In this document: piece by piece, positions 16,056-25,090 of the stretch
How positions within the stretch are numbered: the first letter of the stretch is position 1
Layout: each line of letters opens with the position of its first letter
Assembly: GCF_022811725.1 (NCBI RefSeq)
Contig: NZ_CP094527.1
Span: 2,046,001 to 2,110,000, forward strand
From: Mucilaginibacter sp. SMC90
GTDB lineage: Bacteria > Bacteroidota > Bacteroidia > Sphingobacteriales > Sphingobacteriaceae
DNA: 64,000 nucleotides
Direction: 5' to 3'
Position numbers and translations under genes: made by a program
Notes under the pieces: generated by a model
Databases searched by the model: none
Seen by the model: only the letters and a program-made list of their open reading frames with translations
Told to the model about the DNA's origin: nothing

Positions 16056-16984
16056 TGGTATATTGGTAAGCTAAGGTTTTCAACATTAAGCATGCGCTGC
16101 AGTTTTATTTGAAGATCTGCTGCTTCGGCTTCGCTAACCTGCAATAAAGGCGGCATCATGTAAGTACGGCATAGTCCTGCGCTTTGCATTAATGATTTTA
16201 ATGCGGCCAATGACTCGCCCAACAGGCGTTTGCCCTGGTAAATATCGCCAACTAAGTTGGAATGCCTTTGTAATTGCAGGGCAGCGGCTTCGTCATTGTT
16301 ATCGGCAGCTACTATCATTTTATAATAAATATCCGGGAACAGGTTGCCGGTGCTTGGCACCAGGCCGTCACTGCCGGTAAACAGGGCATGGGCAGATTGT
16401 GCGCCCCAGCCCAAAAAGTGGCTGAAATCGGCCCTGCCAGCCCATAGTTTAAGGGAATCCTTTAAACGGTCATGGTTCCGTTCAGAATCTTTAGTGCCCA
16501 CAATATTATCGTGATAACTTAATTCGTCGAGAAGGTTCAGGTTTATAGATACATTGGTGGTGGCCGGGATATTATAAACTATCAGCGGGATAGGTACCTC
16601 GTTGGCCAGTGTTTCAAAGTATGTTTTAATTTCATATTCGGTTAAGGTAAAATAGGCAGGCAGGTGTGCTACAGCAACGTCAATACCTTCATCTGCACAG
16701 CGTTTGGCCAGTTCAATTGAGTCGGCCAGGCAGTTTGATGAAATTCCTGCATAAAGCAACCGGCCCGGTTGTCTTACTGATGTTGCCAGCTTAACAAAAT
16801 CAAGCTTGACATCGTTTGGCAATGAAGCAGATTCGCCGGTAGTGCCCAGGATAAATGGTACACCGCCATAGTTGAAAATATTATCAAATATTTTTTCAAC
16901 CGCTTCGTGGTCAAGTTTGTAGCTATCGGTAAGTGGTGTAATTGATGGCACTACCAGGCCATTATATTTCTTTTTTAGTTTCAT
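16052..16984 (-). CDS. DapA/N-acetylneuraminate lyase superfamily aldolase or dehydratase
   Basis: The 310-residue (beta/alpha)8 protein has the family motifs LGTTGESASL, YNIPA (catalytic Tyr) and GTKDSE (Schiff-base Lys). Members cleave or form 2-keto acids with pyruvate, or dehydrate acid sugars. The lysine step lysine biosynthesis (DapA) is unlikely in this catabolic operon. A 2-keto-3-deoxy-aldonate aldolase or related lyase, releasing pyruvate and an aldehyde, fits better. The GTTGE form is not specific enough to choose among activities. The gene lies 9 bp after the alcohol dehydrogenase gene and overlaps pdxA2 by 4 bp. Confidence 0.85.
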   Translation of the reverse strand: MKLKKKYNGLVVPSITPLTDSYKLDHEAVEKIFDNIFNYGGVPFILGTTGESASLPNDVKLDFVKLATSVRQPGRLLYAGISSNCLADSIELAKRCADEGIDVAVAHLPAYFTLTEYEIKTYFETLANEVPIPLIVYNIPATTNVSINLNLLDELSYHDNIVGTKDSERNHDRLKDSLKLWAGRADFSHFLGWGAQSAHALFTGSDGLVPSTGNLFPDIYYKMIVAADNNDEAAALQLQRHSNLVGDIYQGKRLLGESLAALKSLMQSAGLCRTYMMPPLLQVSEAEAADLQIKLQRMLNVENLSLPIYQ

Positions 16985-16993
16985 TAGTATGTA

Positions 16994-18160
16994 TTAATAA
17001 GCAGCCTCGTAAATGGTAACAGCGTCATCAATGTTTATCGGTCGCGGGTTGTTTTTAAGCAAGCGTGTAATTTTCATGGCGTCGGCCGCCATTTGCGGTA
17101 TGGTATTTTTATCTATATCTATTTCTTTTAAGCTTGCCGGAATGCCGCATTCTTTAATCAACTGGCGGATCTTTTCTACACCGGCGTACGCTGTTTCAAA
17201 ATCATTGATACTGCTATTACAGGCCAATGCACGGGCAACTGCGGCATAACGTTCCGGCGCTGCAGGGATGTTATACTCCATTACAAAAGGAAGTAACAAC
17301 GCATTTGACAAGCCATGTGCAATATGATACAGGCTGCCCAATGGGTAGGAGAGCGCATGCACGCCGGCTGTATTAACCGGGCCCAAACAAAAACCACCCA
17401 TTAAACTGCCAATGGCCAATTGTGTACGAGCGTCCTCATCAGTACCATCGTTTACAGCTTTAACCAAATTAGCAGCGATGAGCCTGATGCCTTCAAGTGC
17501 GTACATATCAATAAAGGGATGAGCATATAAATTGGTATAAGCTTCAAGGCAATGGGTTAAGGCATCAAGACCTGTAGCTGCAGTAACCTCTGCCGGGAGA
17601 CTGATCATCAAAGCTGGATCAATGATCACTACATCCGGCACCAGGTAGGGGCTAATAATGCCTTTTTTCTGGTTATCAGCATCATCAATCAATATAGCGT
17701 TGGGCGATGCCTCGCTGCCAGTACCAGCTGTTGTTGGTACGCAGATTAGCTTTTTAGTGCGGCTTTTAAGCAAGCCGATGCCTGTTATCTCCGCCAGTGT
17801 TTGGTGATTATTAATCTGAGCGGCTATGAGTTTGGCTACATCAAGTACGCTACCGCCGCCAATGCCTATGATCACATCGGCTTCGGTACCTTTTACCGAT
17901 GCAAGCAGATCTTCAAAGTCCTTGAATGAAGGCTCACGTACTATTGAGGTATCGATATGAACAGCAATCCCGGCTTGTTTAAGCTGAGCTAAAAGCGGTT
18001 CAAGCTTTCCTGATAGCGGACTGATGGCAATGATCAAAGCCGATTTATACTCTTGACCAATAATCTCATCAGTGAGTTTAAAAAGCGAGTTTTTACCAAC
18101 AATTACCTGGCCCGGAAACCGGATAGTGATGTCGCGGTAAGAATGTTCAGTTTGCGGCAT
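16994..18160 (-). CDS. Iron-containing (group III) alcohol dehydrogenase
   Basis: I chose the ATG at 18160 (MPQTEHSYRDITIRFPG), giving 388 residues. The frame stays open 24 codons further upstream, but that stretch does not look like the family. Motifs are GIGGGSVLDVAK for NAD(P) binding, TTAGTGSEAS, and a metal site from the Asp/His in DALTHCLEAY and the His residues in LYHIAHGLSNALLLP. It should interconvert an aldehyde or ketone with an alcohol, perhaps the aldehyde released by the DapA-like enzyme. It is the first gene of the seven-gene operon, so its promoter should lie in the 408 bp space shared with fbp. Confidence 0.88.
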   Translation of the reverse strand: MPQTEHSYRDITIRFPGQVIVGKNSLFKLTDEIIGQEYKSALIIAISPLSGKLEPLLAQLKQAGIAVHIDTSIVREPSFKDFEDLLASVKGTEADVIIGIGGGSVLDVAKLIAAQINNHQTLAEITGIGLLKSRTKKLICVPTTAGTGSEASPNAILIDDADNQKKGIISPYLVPDVVIIDPALMISLPAEVTAATGLDALTHCLEAYTNLYAHPFIDMYALEGIRLIAANLVKAVNDGTDEDARTQLAIGSLMGGFCLGPVNTAGVHALSYPLGSLYHIAHGLSNALLLPFVMEYNIPAAPERYAAVARALACNSSINDFETAYAGVEKIRQLIKECGIPASLKEIDIDKNTIPQMAADAMKITRLLKNNPRPINIDDAVTIYEAAY

Positions 18161-18568
18161 ATACTTATATATAAATGATAGCAGGCCCTTAATTAATTGG
18201 TTTTGATATAAAACAAAGATGGATAATGCCATCTCCCGTTTTTATCCAACCGTTATCAAATTATTGTACGATATTATCAAAAGGTATATCTGCCAATGCC
18301 TTATTATGATATGATCTGCCTGTAATTGGCTTTTATGGATGACAATGGTGGTAAATGATCACCAAAATGCCGGGAGACGGGGCATGACAGTTCGGTAATA
18401 AAAGGCCGGTAACTTAGCAAAAAGGTGATTATGAGATAATAGGGCAAAGTTTTAGCTGTTTAAATAGCTGCCAATGCGCTGCCTTATGATTTATCAACCC
18501 ATCAAATTATAATTATAAACCAGCCGGCCAGATACCGGTACTTTTTTAATATTTCTGTTAACCAATAA
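18161..18568. other. Divergent intergenic region between acid-sugar operon and fbp
   Basis: These 408 bases must hold promoters for both directions. I found no clear TAnnTTTG box on either strand. A partly repeated word, CTGCCAATGC followed within a few bases by CCTTATGAT or CTTATTATGAT, occurs near 18289-18310 and 18470-18492 and might be an operator. No ORF or RNA is evident. Confidence 0.4.
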
Positions 18569-19624
18569 ATGCACATGCCCATGAAAGTAGTAAAAACGTT
18601 AGGACAATTTATTATAGAGAAACAGGCAGATTTCCCTTTTGCTAAAGGCGAGCTGTCAAGGCTTTTGCGGGATATAGGTATTGCCGCTAAAATTGTGAAC
18701 CGTGAGATAAGCAAAGCAGGGCTTATTGATATTATTGGAGAAACGGATTCGGTAAACTCGCATGGTGAACGACAGAAAAAGATGGACGTTTATGCCAATG
18801 AGCAATTTATTTCTGCGTTACGGAGTGGGGGGGAGTGCTGCGTTGTGGCTTCTGAAGAAAATGACGAACCTGTTCTGATTGAATCGGAGATCTCAAAACA
18901 TGCTAAATACATCGTTGCTATTGACCCGCTGGATGGTTCATCAAATATAGACGTGAATGTGAGCGTGGGGACTATATTTTCTATTTATCGCCGTAAATCC
19001 ACCAACGGTGCTGCTACTCTTGAAGATGTGCTGCAAAAAGGTACCGAACAGGTTGCAGCAGGCTATGTGATCTACGGTTCATCAACCATGCTGGTTTATA
19101 CCACGGGTAAAGGTGTTAATGGCTTTACACTTGATCCGTCGATAGGTGAATTTTGCCTGTCGCTCCCCGATATTAAGATGCCCAAAGAAGGCTACATCTA
19201 TTCTATAAATGAGGGGTATTATACACACTTTCCTTTGGGCGTAAAAAAATACATTAAATATTGCCAAGTTGAGGATAGCGCAACCAGCCGTCCGTATACA
19301 TCAAGGTATACGGGTTCGATGATTGCTGATATTCACAGAAACCTGATCAAAGGAGGGGTTTTTCTATATCCAACTACAGCACAATATCCAAACGGGAAAT
19401 TGAGATTAGTATATGAATGCAATCCAATGGCTTTTATCATTGAACAGGCAGGAGGAGCGGCATCTACAGGTTATGATCGCATACTTGATCTGGATGTTAA
19501 TGAGCTTCACCAGCGTTCGGCCATTTTTATCGGTTCGGAAAATATGGTTAAACGTGCAGAAGAGTTTATGCTGGCCTTTTCTCCGCAGCAGCCGTCTATT
19601 ACTCAACACAAACAGGTTATTTAA
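18569..19624 (+). CDS. fbp: Class I fructose-1,6-bisphosphatase
   Basis: The 351-residue protein has the class I FBPase metal and substrate motif [13 protein letters not shown] near residue 120, preceded by EENDEP. The N-terminal block [20 protein letters not shown] matches Bacteroidota FBPases. The enzyme hydrolyses fructose-1,6-bisphosphate in gluconeogenesis. Three in-frame ATGs lie at codons 1, 3 and 5, so the start is uncertain by a few residues. It is divergent from the acid-sugar operon, whose predicted products (DHAP, pyruvate) would need this step for hexose synthesis. The link may be chance. Confidence 0.93.
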   Translation: MHMPMKVVKTLGQFIIEKQADFPFAKGELSRLLRDIGIAAKIVNREISKAGLIDIIGETDSVNSHGERQKKMDVYANEQFISALRSGGECCVVASEENDEPVLIESEISKHAKYIVAIDPLDGSSNIDVNVSVGTIFSIYRRKSTNGAATLEDVLQKGTEQVAAGYVIYGSSTMLVYTTGKGVNGFTLDPSIGEFCLSLPDIKMPKEGYIYSINEGYYTHFPLGVKKYIKYCQVEDSATSRPYTSRYTGSMIADIHRNLIKGGVFLYPTTAQYPNGKLRLVYECNPMAFIIEQAGGAASTGYDRILDLDVNELHQRSAIFIGSENMVKRAEEFMLAFSPQQPSITQHKQVI

Positions 19625-19630
19625 TTAACG

Positions 19631-19670
19631 GATAGCCCCAATATGTAATTTAGCTGCTATTTGGGCTGTC
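19631..19670 (+). terminator. Possible terminator hairpin after fbp
   Basis: GATAGCCCCAATA and TATTTGGGCTGTC form an imperfect 13-position stem just after the fbp stop. A run of T follows only after about ten bases, so termination strength is doubtful. Confidence 0.4.
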
Positions 19671-19751
19671 ATGGTCGGTATTTTTATATTCTTTAATTTA
19701 AAAATTAGGTAAGACTAATTTTTTTTATTTGTTTTGTATATTGTTTATGAT

Positions 19752-22229
19752 ATGCAAAAACGAATGAAGAAATTATGTACGATATATTTTTTATTGATCT
19801 CGGTTGCGGTTTGCGCACAGCAAGGCTCTCTTAAAGGAAAATTAACGGCCGGCAGCGAACCGCTCTCTTTTGCCACTGTTACCCTAACCGGAACATCTAT
19901 TGGTAGTACTACAAATGATAAAGGTTATTACCATTTAAAAAATGTTCCGGCAGGTACGTATACGGTGGTTTTTTCCAATATCGGTTATGTTACCGGGCGA
20001 TATAAGGTGAGCGTAAAACCTGATGAGGCCACTTTGTTGAATGGCAATCTCCAGGAAAGCAGTTCCAAATTAAATGAAGTAACGGTAACCGGTGTTTCAA
20101 GGAAAACCGAGCTTCGGAGTAATCCTATCCCTATTGCAGTAATGACTAAGAAGGAGATGGATCAGAATGTAAACAACAATGTTATTGATGCCATTGTGAA
20201 AGGAGTGCCGGGTGTTAACGCGGTTACTACAGGGCCTAATATTTCCAAGCCATTTATCAGGGGATTAGGCTACAACCGGGTTTTAACCCTATATGATGGT
20301 GTGCGCCAGGAAGGGCAGCAATGGGGCGATGAGCATGGTATTGAAATAGATCAATATGGTATTGGCCGTGCCGAGGTAGTGAAAGGGCCGGCAAGTTTAA
20401 CCTATGGCTCGGATGCATTGGCGGGAGTGATCAACATGATCCCATACCTGCCGGTTGGCGAAAACAATGTTTTACATGGAGATTATATTGCCGATTATCA
20501 TACCAATAACGGCATGATCGGCACCTCGCTGGGCTTATCCTACAAAAAGAACGATTGGCGTTATGCCTTCAGGGCAACGGCGAAGGCTGCACATGATTAC
20601 CACAACAGCATTGACGGCTATGTATACAATACCGGTTTTCGCGAATACAACTTATCGGGCATGGCCAGGATTGATAAAAATTGGGGCTATTCGCAGATAG
20701 CAGCAACTGTTTATGACAACCGGCAGGAAATTCCCGATGGCAGCAGGGATTCGCTTACAAGACAATTTACCAAACAAATAGCCGAAAGCAGTACTGATAA
20801 TATCAGGAACAGGCCAATTGTAAGTGATGATGAGTTAAGATCGTACAGTATAACCCCGCTGCATCAGCGTATTCAGCATTACCGGATCTATTCGCACAAT
20901 GAGTTTAAACTGGGCGAAGGCAGTAGTATCAATGCGTCGCTCGGCTTGCAGCAGAGCATCCGCAGGGAATATAACCACCCTACACTGGCAACTCAACCGG
21001 GATTGTATGTGGTGCTTAATACCCTTAATTACGATCTGAAATATAATTTGCCAACCATAGCAGGCATAGAGAGTACCCTCGGCGTAAATGGTATGTATCA
21101 GACCAATCGCAGCAAGGCGGCAACAGATTTTCCGATCCCGGATTATAACCTGTTTGATGCCGGGACATTCCTGTTCGCCAAAAAAACTATTGGAAAAGTT
21201 GATATCTCGGGCGGGATCAGGTATGATAACCGGCACATCCGTTGGAATGATTTTTATGTGGGGCCAAACTCCAAAAATGGGTTTGAACAGCATGTGAAAT
21301 TGCCGGATACGTCAGGTGCGCATTTGCAATTTCCTTCTTTCAGGCATGTTTATCAGGGTGTTTCGGGTAGTTTGGGCATAACCTACAATATCAGTGAACG
21401 CTTACTGTTCAAGGCCAACATCGCTCGGGGATACCGTGCACCTAATATTACCGAAATCGGTTCAAACGGACTTGATCCCGGTGCGCATATCGTATATTTA
21501 GGCAACCGAAGCTTTAACCCCGAATTTAGCTTGCAGGAGGACCTGGGTTTCATAGCTTACCTGAAAGATGTTGATCTGATTGCCGAGCTGTTTAATAACC
21601 ATATCAACAATTACATTTACCAGGCTAAACTAACCGACGCCAGTGGCAACCCTGTGGTAATTGTGCCGGGTAACAGCACCTATCAGTATCAACAAAGCAG
21701 CGCCCGTTTATATGGCGCCGAGTTTACCGTGAATGTGCATCCGCAAAATGTGAAGTGGTTGGCTTTTAATAACAGCCTGGCTTATGTAACCGGAATCAAC
21801 GGCAACAAACAGCTCATTGATGAATCTGACGGTGCAGCTAAATATTTGCCTTTTATCCCTCCGCTGCATATCCGGTCGGAGTTTAAGGCAAGCTTGCAGC
21901 AGGCCTATGGCGCATTTTCAAAAATTTATTTCAAGGCCGAAATGGATGCCTATACTACGCAAAACCGCTTTTATGCTTTGGATAATACAGAGACAGCCAC
22001 ACTCGGCTATGCTTTGTTTAATATCGGGGCAGGTGCGTCTGTCAAGAATAAAGCGGACAAAACCATTTGTGAGCTTTTTTTGCAGGTAGATAATTTGTTT
22101 GATAAGGCTTACCAATCTAACCTAAACCGTTTAAAGTATTTTGAATACTACCAGTCGTCGCCAAACGGGCACCTTGGCATTTATAACATTGGTCGAAACA
22201 TCAGCTTTAAGGCGATTTTCCCTTTTTGA
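19752..22229 (+). CDS. TonB-dependent outer-membrane receptor, non-SusC type
   Basis: I chose the ATG at 19752; ATG 19764 is also possible, and the frame is open upstream to a TTG at 19734. A signal peptide (MKKLCTIYFLLISVAVCAQ) leads into a CarboxypepD_reg-like domain (about residues 25-100), a plug with RGLGYNRVLTLYDGVRQEGQ, and a 22-strand-type barrel ending in aromatic Phe. At about 826 residues and without a SusD partner it is closer to siderophore, metal or vitamin receptors than to glycan SusC proteins. The acidic/His segment WGDEHGIEID follows the plug loop. No ligand can be assigned. The last 20 codons are partly duplicated downstream. Confidence 0.85.
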   Translation: MQKRMKKLCTIYFLLISVAVCAQQGSLKGKLTAGSEPLSFATVTLTGTSIGSTTNDKGYYHLKNVPAGTYTVVFSNIGYVTGRYKVSVKPDEATLLNGNLQESSSKLNEVTVTGVSRKTELRSNPIPIAVMTKKEMDQNVNNNVIDAIVKGVPGVNAVTTGPNISKPFIRGLGYNRVLTLYDGVRQEGQQWGDEHGIEIDQYGIGRAEVVKGPASLTYGSDALAGVINMIPYLPVGENNVLHGDYIADYHTNNGMIGTSLGLSYKKNDWRYAFRATAKAAHDYHNSIDGYVYNTGFREYNLSGMARIDKNWGYSQIAATVYDNRQEIPDGSRDSLTRQFTKQIAESSTDNIRNRPIVSDDELRSYSITPLHQRIQHYRIYSHNEFKLGEGSSINASLGLQQSIRREYNHPTLATQPGLYVVLNTLNYDLKYNLPTIAGIESTLGVNGMYQTNRSKAATDFPIPDYNLFDAGTFLFAKKTIGKVDISGGIRYDNRHIRWNDFYVGPNSKNGFEQHVKLPDTSGAHLQFPSFRHVYQGVSGSLGITYNISERLLFKANIARGYRAPNITEIGSNGLDPGAHIVYLGNRSFNPEFSLQEDLGFIAYLKDVDLIAELFNNHINNYIYQAKLTDASGNPVVIVPGNSTYQYQQSSARLYGAEFTVNVHPQNVKWLAFNNSLAYVTGINGNKQLIDESDGAAKYLPFIPPLHIRSEFKASLQQAYGAFSKIYFKAEMDAYTTQNRFYALDNTETATLGYALFNIGAGASVKNKADKTICELFLQVDNLFDKAYQSNLNRLKYFEYYQSSPNGHLGIYNIGRNISFKAIFPF

Positions 22230-22256
22230 TTATTTGAAATATTTGCAATAACGTAC

Positions 22257-22286
22257 CATCAGGGTCTCTCGCAGAGGACCCTGATG
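22257..22286. repeat. Palindrome CATCAGGGTC / GACCCTGATG
   Basis: Ten-base arms are perfect reverse complements around a ten-base centre (TCTCGCAGAG). The word CAGGGTCTCTCGCAG recurs inverted at about 22646-22660. The palindrome sits 28 bases after the receptor stop and might also act as its terminator. Confidence 0.7.
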
Positions 22287-22344
22287 TATACGCCACGCAG
22301 GTTCGGTGTTCTGATTATCCCTGTAGATGTTTGGAACGTGGTTG

Positions 22345-22665
22345 AACCTCAGGGGCCTCTGCGAGTTTAAGTTAACCCACAAAATTGTTTTGCCGTTTAA
22401 TCAGCAAGGCGTTTTGTTTTGCCCCTCTGGGGCAAAGGGTATTTCTATACTTTTTATGCTACAAACCTTTTGCACCTCTGGTGCATCTGGCCTTAAGCAT
22501 CTCAATCAATACCTGATTATGTTGTAAAACCTTGTCGGCCCCAGCGGGGCCACGTGTTTATAGCATTAAAAGAAGGCATTTTTTGGCTCCGTAGGTGCCT
22601 CCTATTGAAATTTCAGGTTGCTGAATTTTGTGGGTAAACTTAAACCTGCGAGAGACCCTGAGGGG
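22345..22665. repeat. MITE-like element with inverted ends and internal palindromes
   Basis: The ends at 22345-22386 and 22624-22665 are about 42-base imperfect inverted repeats sharing GTTTAAGTT-ACCCACAAAATT. Between them lie at least three short palindromes: GCCCCTCTGGGGC near 22421, GCACCTCTGGTGC near 22472 and GGCCCCAGCGGGGCC near 22538. There is no transposase ORF. The element and its flanks fill the 647-base gap between the TonB receptor and the GH89 gene. Confidence 0.75.
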
Positions 22666-22677
22666 ACACGACAACTC

Positions 22678-22750
22678 ATCACCAAACGGACACCTTGGTA
22701 TTTATAACATTTGGCGAAAATCAACTGTGATTATTTGAAGTATTTGCAAT
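22678..22750 (+). pseudogene. Decayed duplicate of the TonB receptor 3' end
   Basis: This stretch repeats bases of about 22157-22251, which encode the last residues of the receptor plus its downstream flank. CCAAACGG-CACCTTGG and TTTATAACATT are kept, as are GATTATTTGAA and TATTTGCAAT. An internal deletion of about 20 bases has removed the final codons and stop. It cannot be translated as part of a gene. Confidence 0.75.
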
Positions 22751-22876
22751 GAAATATGCCTTTTTTTGTTTTTATTGCCCTGATATTGTACATCATGTGA
22801 GTGCGCGGTAAAAAATTCAAAAATCATCGGTCGATGTTCATAAAAACTCAGTGATTTTATAAAATATTCAAAGTAA

Positions 22877-25090
22877 ATGACAGGTAAAACAAAAGTTTTC
22901 ATTTGCATGCTGCTGTGCGGTGTACTCGGTGGAATAATCAGTACCCAGGCACAGTTGCATGTACCATCTTCTTATGCTTTAATTAAACGGGTGGTGCCCG
23001 GTTATGCGCAAAATTTTGTTGTACAGCCACTCGCTGAAAGTGAAGCCAAAGACGTTTTTGAAGTAGAAGGAAATAAAGGGAAAATTATATTAAGGGGTAA
23101 TAATGGTGTTGCGGTGGCATCGGCCTTATATTATTACCTCACCGAATATGCACATTGCCAGATCACATGGAACGGAACTAACCTTAATTTGCCATCACGC
23201 TTGCCAGTACCCGCCAAAAAGATCCATAAAACTACTCCTTACCAATACCGGTACTACCTTAACTATTGTACCTATAGCTACAGCATGAGCTGGTGGGACT
23301 GGAAACGATGGGAAAAAGAAATTGACTGGATGGCCCTTCATGGAATCAACATGCCGCTGGCCATAACCGGGCAGGAGTATGTATGGGATAAAGTTTATAA
23401 AAGCATGGGCTTTAGTAATAAAGACATGCAGGACTTTTTTACCGGGCCAGCCTATTTTGGCTGGTTTTATATGGGTAACATAGATAAATGGGACGGCCCG
23501 CTACCCGCAAGCTGGATAAGCGGTCATAAGGATTTACAGGTTAAAATATTGCAGCGCGAGCGCGAGCTTGGAATAAAACCCGTGCTTCCTGCATTTACAG
23601 GACATGTGCCGGCATCGTTTAAAACACATTTTCCTAATGCCAAACTGAAACAAACCAGCTGGAACAACGGCTTTGCCGACACTTACATCCTTGATTCGGA
23701 AGATCCGTTATTTGCAGAGATCGGCAAGAAATTTATACAGGAGCAAACCAAGGTTTATGGAACTGACCATTTGTATTCTGCCGATACTTTTAACGAGAAT
23801 GAGCCCCCTTCAAATGATCCGAAATTTTTGTCGGAACTGAGCGCGAGGATCTATGACGGCATGAAAGAGGCCGATCCAAAAGCTGTTTGGGTGATGCAGG
23901 GCTGGTTGTTTTTCAGCGACCGTAAATTTTGGCAAAACGAACAGATCAAGGCATTATTGAATGCGGTGCCTGATGATCATATGATCGTACTTGACCTCAA
24001 TACCGATTATGAACCGATCTGGAAGCGAACCGAGGCATTTTATGGTAAACCATGGATCTGGAACATGCTGCATAACTATGGTGGTAACAATAGTTTATTT
24101 GGCAGGATAGAGGCAGTGGCAACACAGCCGGCTCAGGCCCTTAACGATCCAAAATCGGGGCGTATGGTGGGTATTGGCTTAACCATGGAAGCCATTGAAC
24201 AAACCCCTGTGCTTTATGAATTAATGACGCAAAATACCTGGCAAAACAAGCCAATTGATCTTGATCAATGGCTGCCGGAGTACTTATTTAACCGTTATGG
24301 TGTAAAAAGCAAGGATGCACTTGATGCCTGGCAAACGCTCAGGACCACTGTTTTCAATGGTAAGGATATCCGCGATGGAGCAGAGTCAATCGTCACCGGC
24401 CGGCCAACGCTTGATTCGGCTGCAGTATGGACCCGCACCCGCTTAAACTATAACCGGAAAGACCTGCTGCCCGCCTGGGATAAAATGGTAGCCGCTATAC
24501 CCGCATGTAAACAAAGCAGTGGTTTTAATTATGACCTGGTTGATATTACCCGCCAGGTGCTGGCTAACTACGGCAGGCCAATTCAATTAAAATGGATCAA
24601 AGCCTATCATGATAAGGATGAAAAAGCTTTCGGCAAGTATACTGTTGAATATATTAACCTGATAGCCGATATGGATAAACTACTGGCTACCCAAAAGGAT
24701 TTTATGTTGGGCCCTTGGATAGCCGACGCCCGTAGCTGGGGAACTAATCCAAGCGAAAAAGCACTTTACGAAAAAAATGCCCGCAACCTGATAACACTTT
24801 GGGGCAATGCCGATAGTCCGCTGCACGAATATTCCTGCCGGCAATGGAGCGGTTTGCTCAATGATTTTTATAAGGTACGCTGGCAAAAATTCTTTGAGCT
24901 GCTGAAAGGATCAATAGAAACAGGTAAAGAACCCGACTTTAAACTATTTGATAAATCAATAAGCAACTGGGAATGGCAATGGGTTAATTCATCCAAGACT
25001 TATCCTGTTGTTCCTGCAGGTAGCAGTACAGTTGTTGCACAACAGTTATATGAAAAGTACAGAACAATCATGGGTAACGATCTTAAATAA
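22877..25090 (+). CDS. GH89 alpha-N-acetylglucosaminidase (NAGLU-like)
   Basis: The 737-residue protein has a signal peptide ending near ISTQAQ. An N-terminal alpha/beta domain carries GVAVASALYYYLTEY, and the barrel carries YRYYLNYCTYSYSMSWWDW and WMALHGINMPLA, all typical of NAGLU. The catalytic pair fits Glu307 (TFNENEPP) and Glu438 (GLTMEAIEQTP). Their spacing of 131 is close to the human enzyme (Glu316/Glu446, as I recall). It should release terminal alpha-linked GlcNAc in the periplasm. The stop overlaps the start of the acetyltransferase gene (TAATG), so the two are coupled. Confidence 0.92.
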   Translation: MTGKTKVFICMLLCGVLGGIISTQAQLHVPSSYALIKRVVPGYAQNFVVQPLAESEAKDVFEVEGNKGKIILRGNNGVAVASALYYYLTEYAHCQITWNGTNLNLPSRLPVPAKKIHKTTPYQYRYYLNYCTYSYSMSWWDWKRWEKEIDWMALHGINMPLAITGQEYVWDKVYKSMGFSNKDMQDFFTGPAYFGWFYMGNIDKWDGPLPASWISGHKDLQVKILQRERELGIKPVLPAFTGHVPASFKTHFPNAKLKQTSWNNGFADTYILDSEDPLFAEIGKKFIQEQTKVYGTDHLYSADTFNENEPPSNDPKFLSELSARIYDGMKEADPKAVWVMQGWLFFSDRKFWQNEQIKALLNAVPDDHMIVLDLNTDYEPIWKRTEAFYGKPWIWNMLHNYGGNNSLFGRIEAVATQPAQALNDPKSGRMVGIGLTMEAIEQTPVLYELMTQNTWQNKPIDLDQWLPEYLFNRYGVKSKDALDAWQTLRTTVFNGKDIRDGAESIVTGRPTLDSAAVWTRTRLNYNRKDLLPAWDKMVAAIPACKQSSGFNYDLVDITRQVLANYGRPIQLKWIKAYHDKDEKAFGKYTVEYINLIADMDKLLATQKDFMLGPWIADARSWGTNPSEKALYEKNARNLITLWGNADSPLHEYSCRQWSGLLNDFYKVRWQKFFELLKGSIETGKEPDFKLFDKSISNWEWQWVNSSKTYPVVPAGSSTVVAQQLYEKYRTIMGNDLK

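Noticed and set aside
10851..16984. Esterase, SSS symporter and DapA-like lyase read as a sialic acid (Nan) operon
   Set aside because: No sialidase, epimerase or ManNAc kinase is present, and the lyase has GTTGE and GTKDSE blocks not specific for NanA; the DUF1537/PdxA2 pair points elsewhere.
19734..19751. TTG 19734 as start of the TonB receptor
   Set aside because: It would put non-signal residues before an otherwise good signal peptide; ATG 19752 or 19764 fits.
22345..22665. Considered as an insertion sequence
   Set aside because: Only about 320 bases long with no transposase frame; a non-autonomous repeat element fits better.
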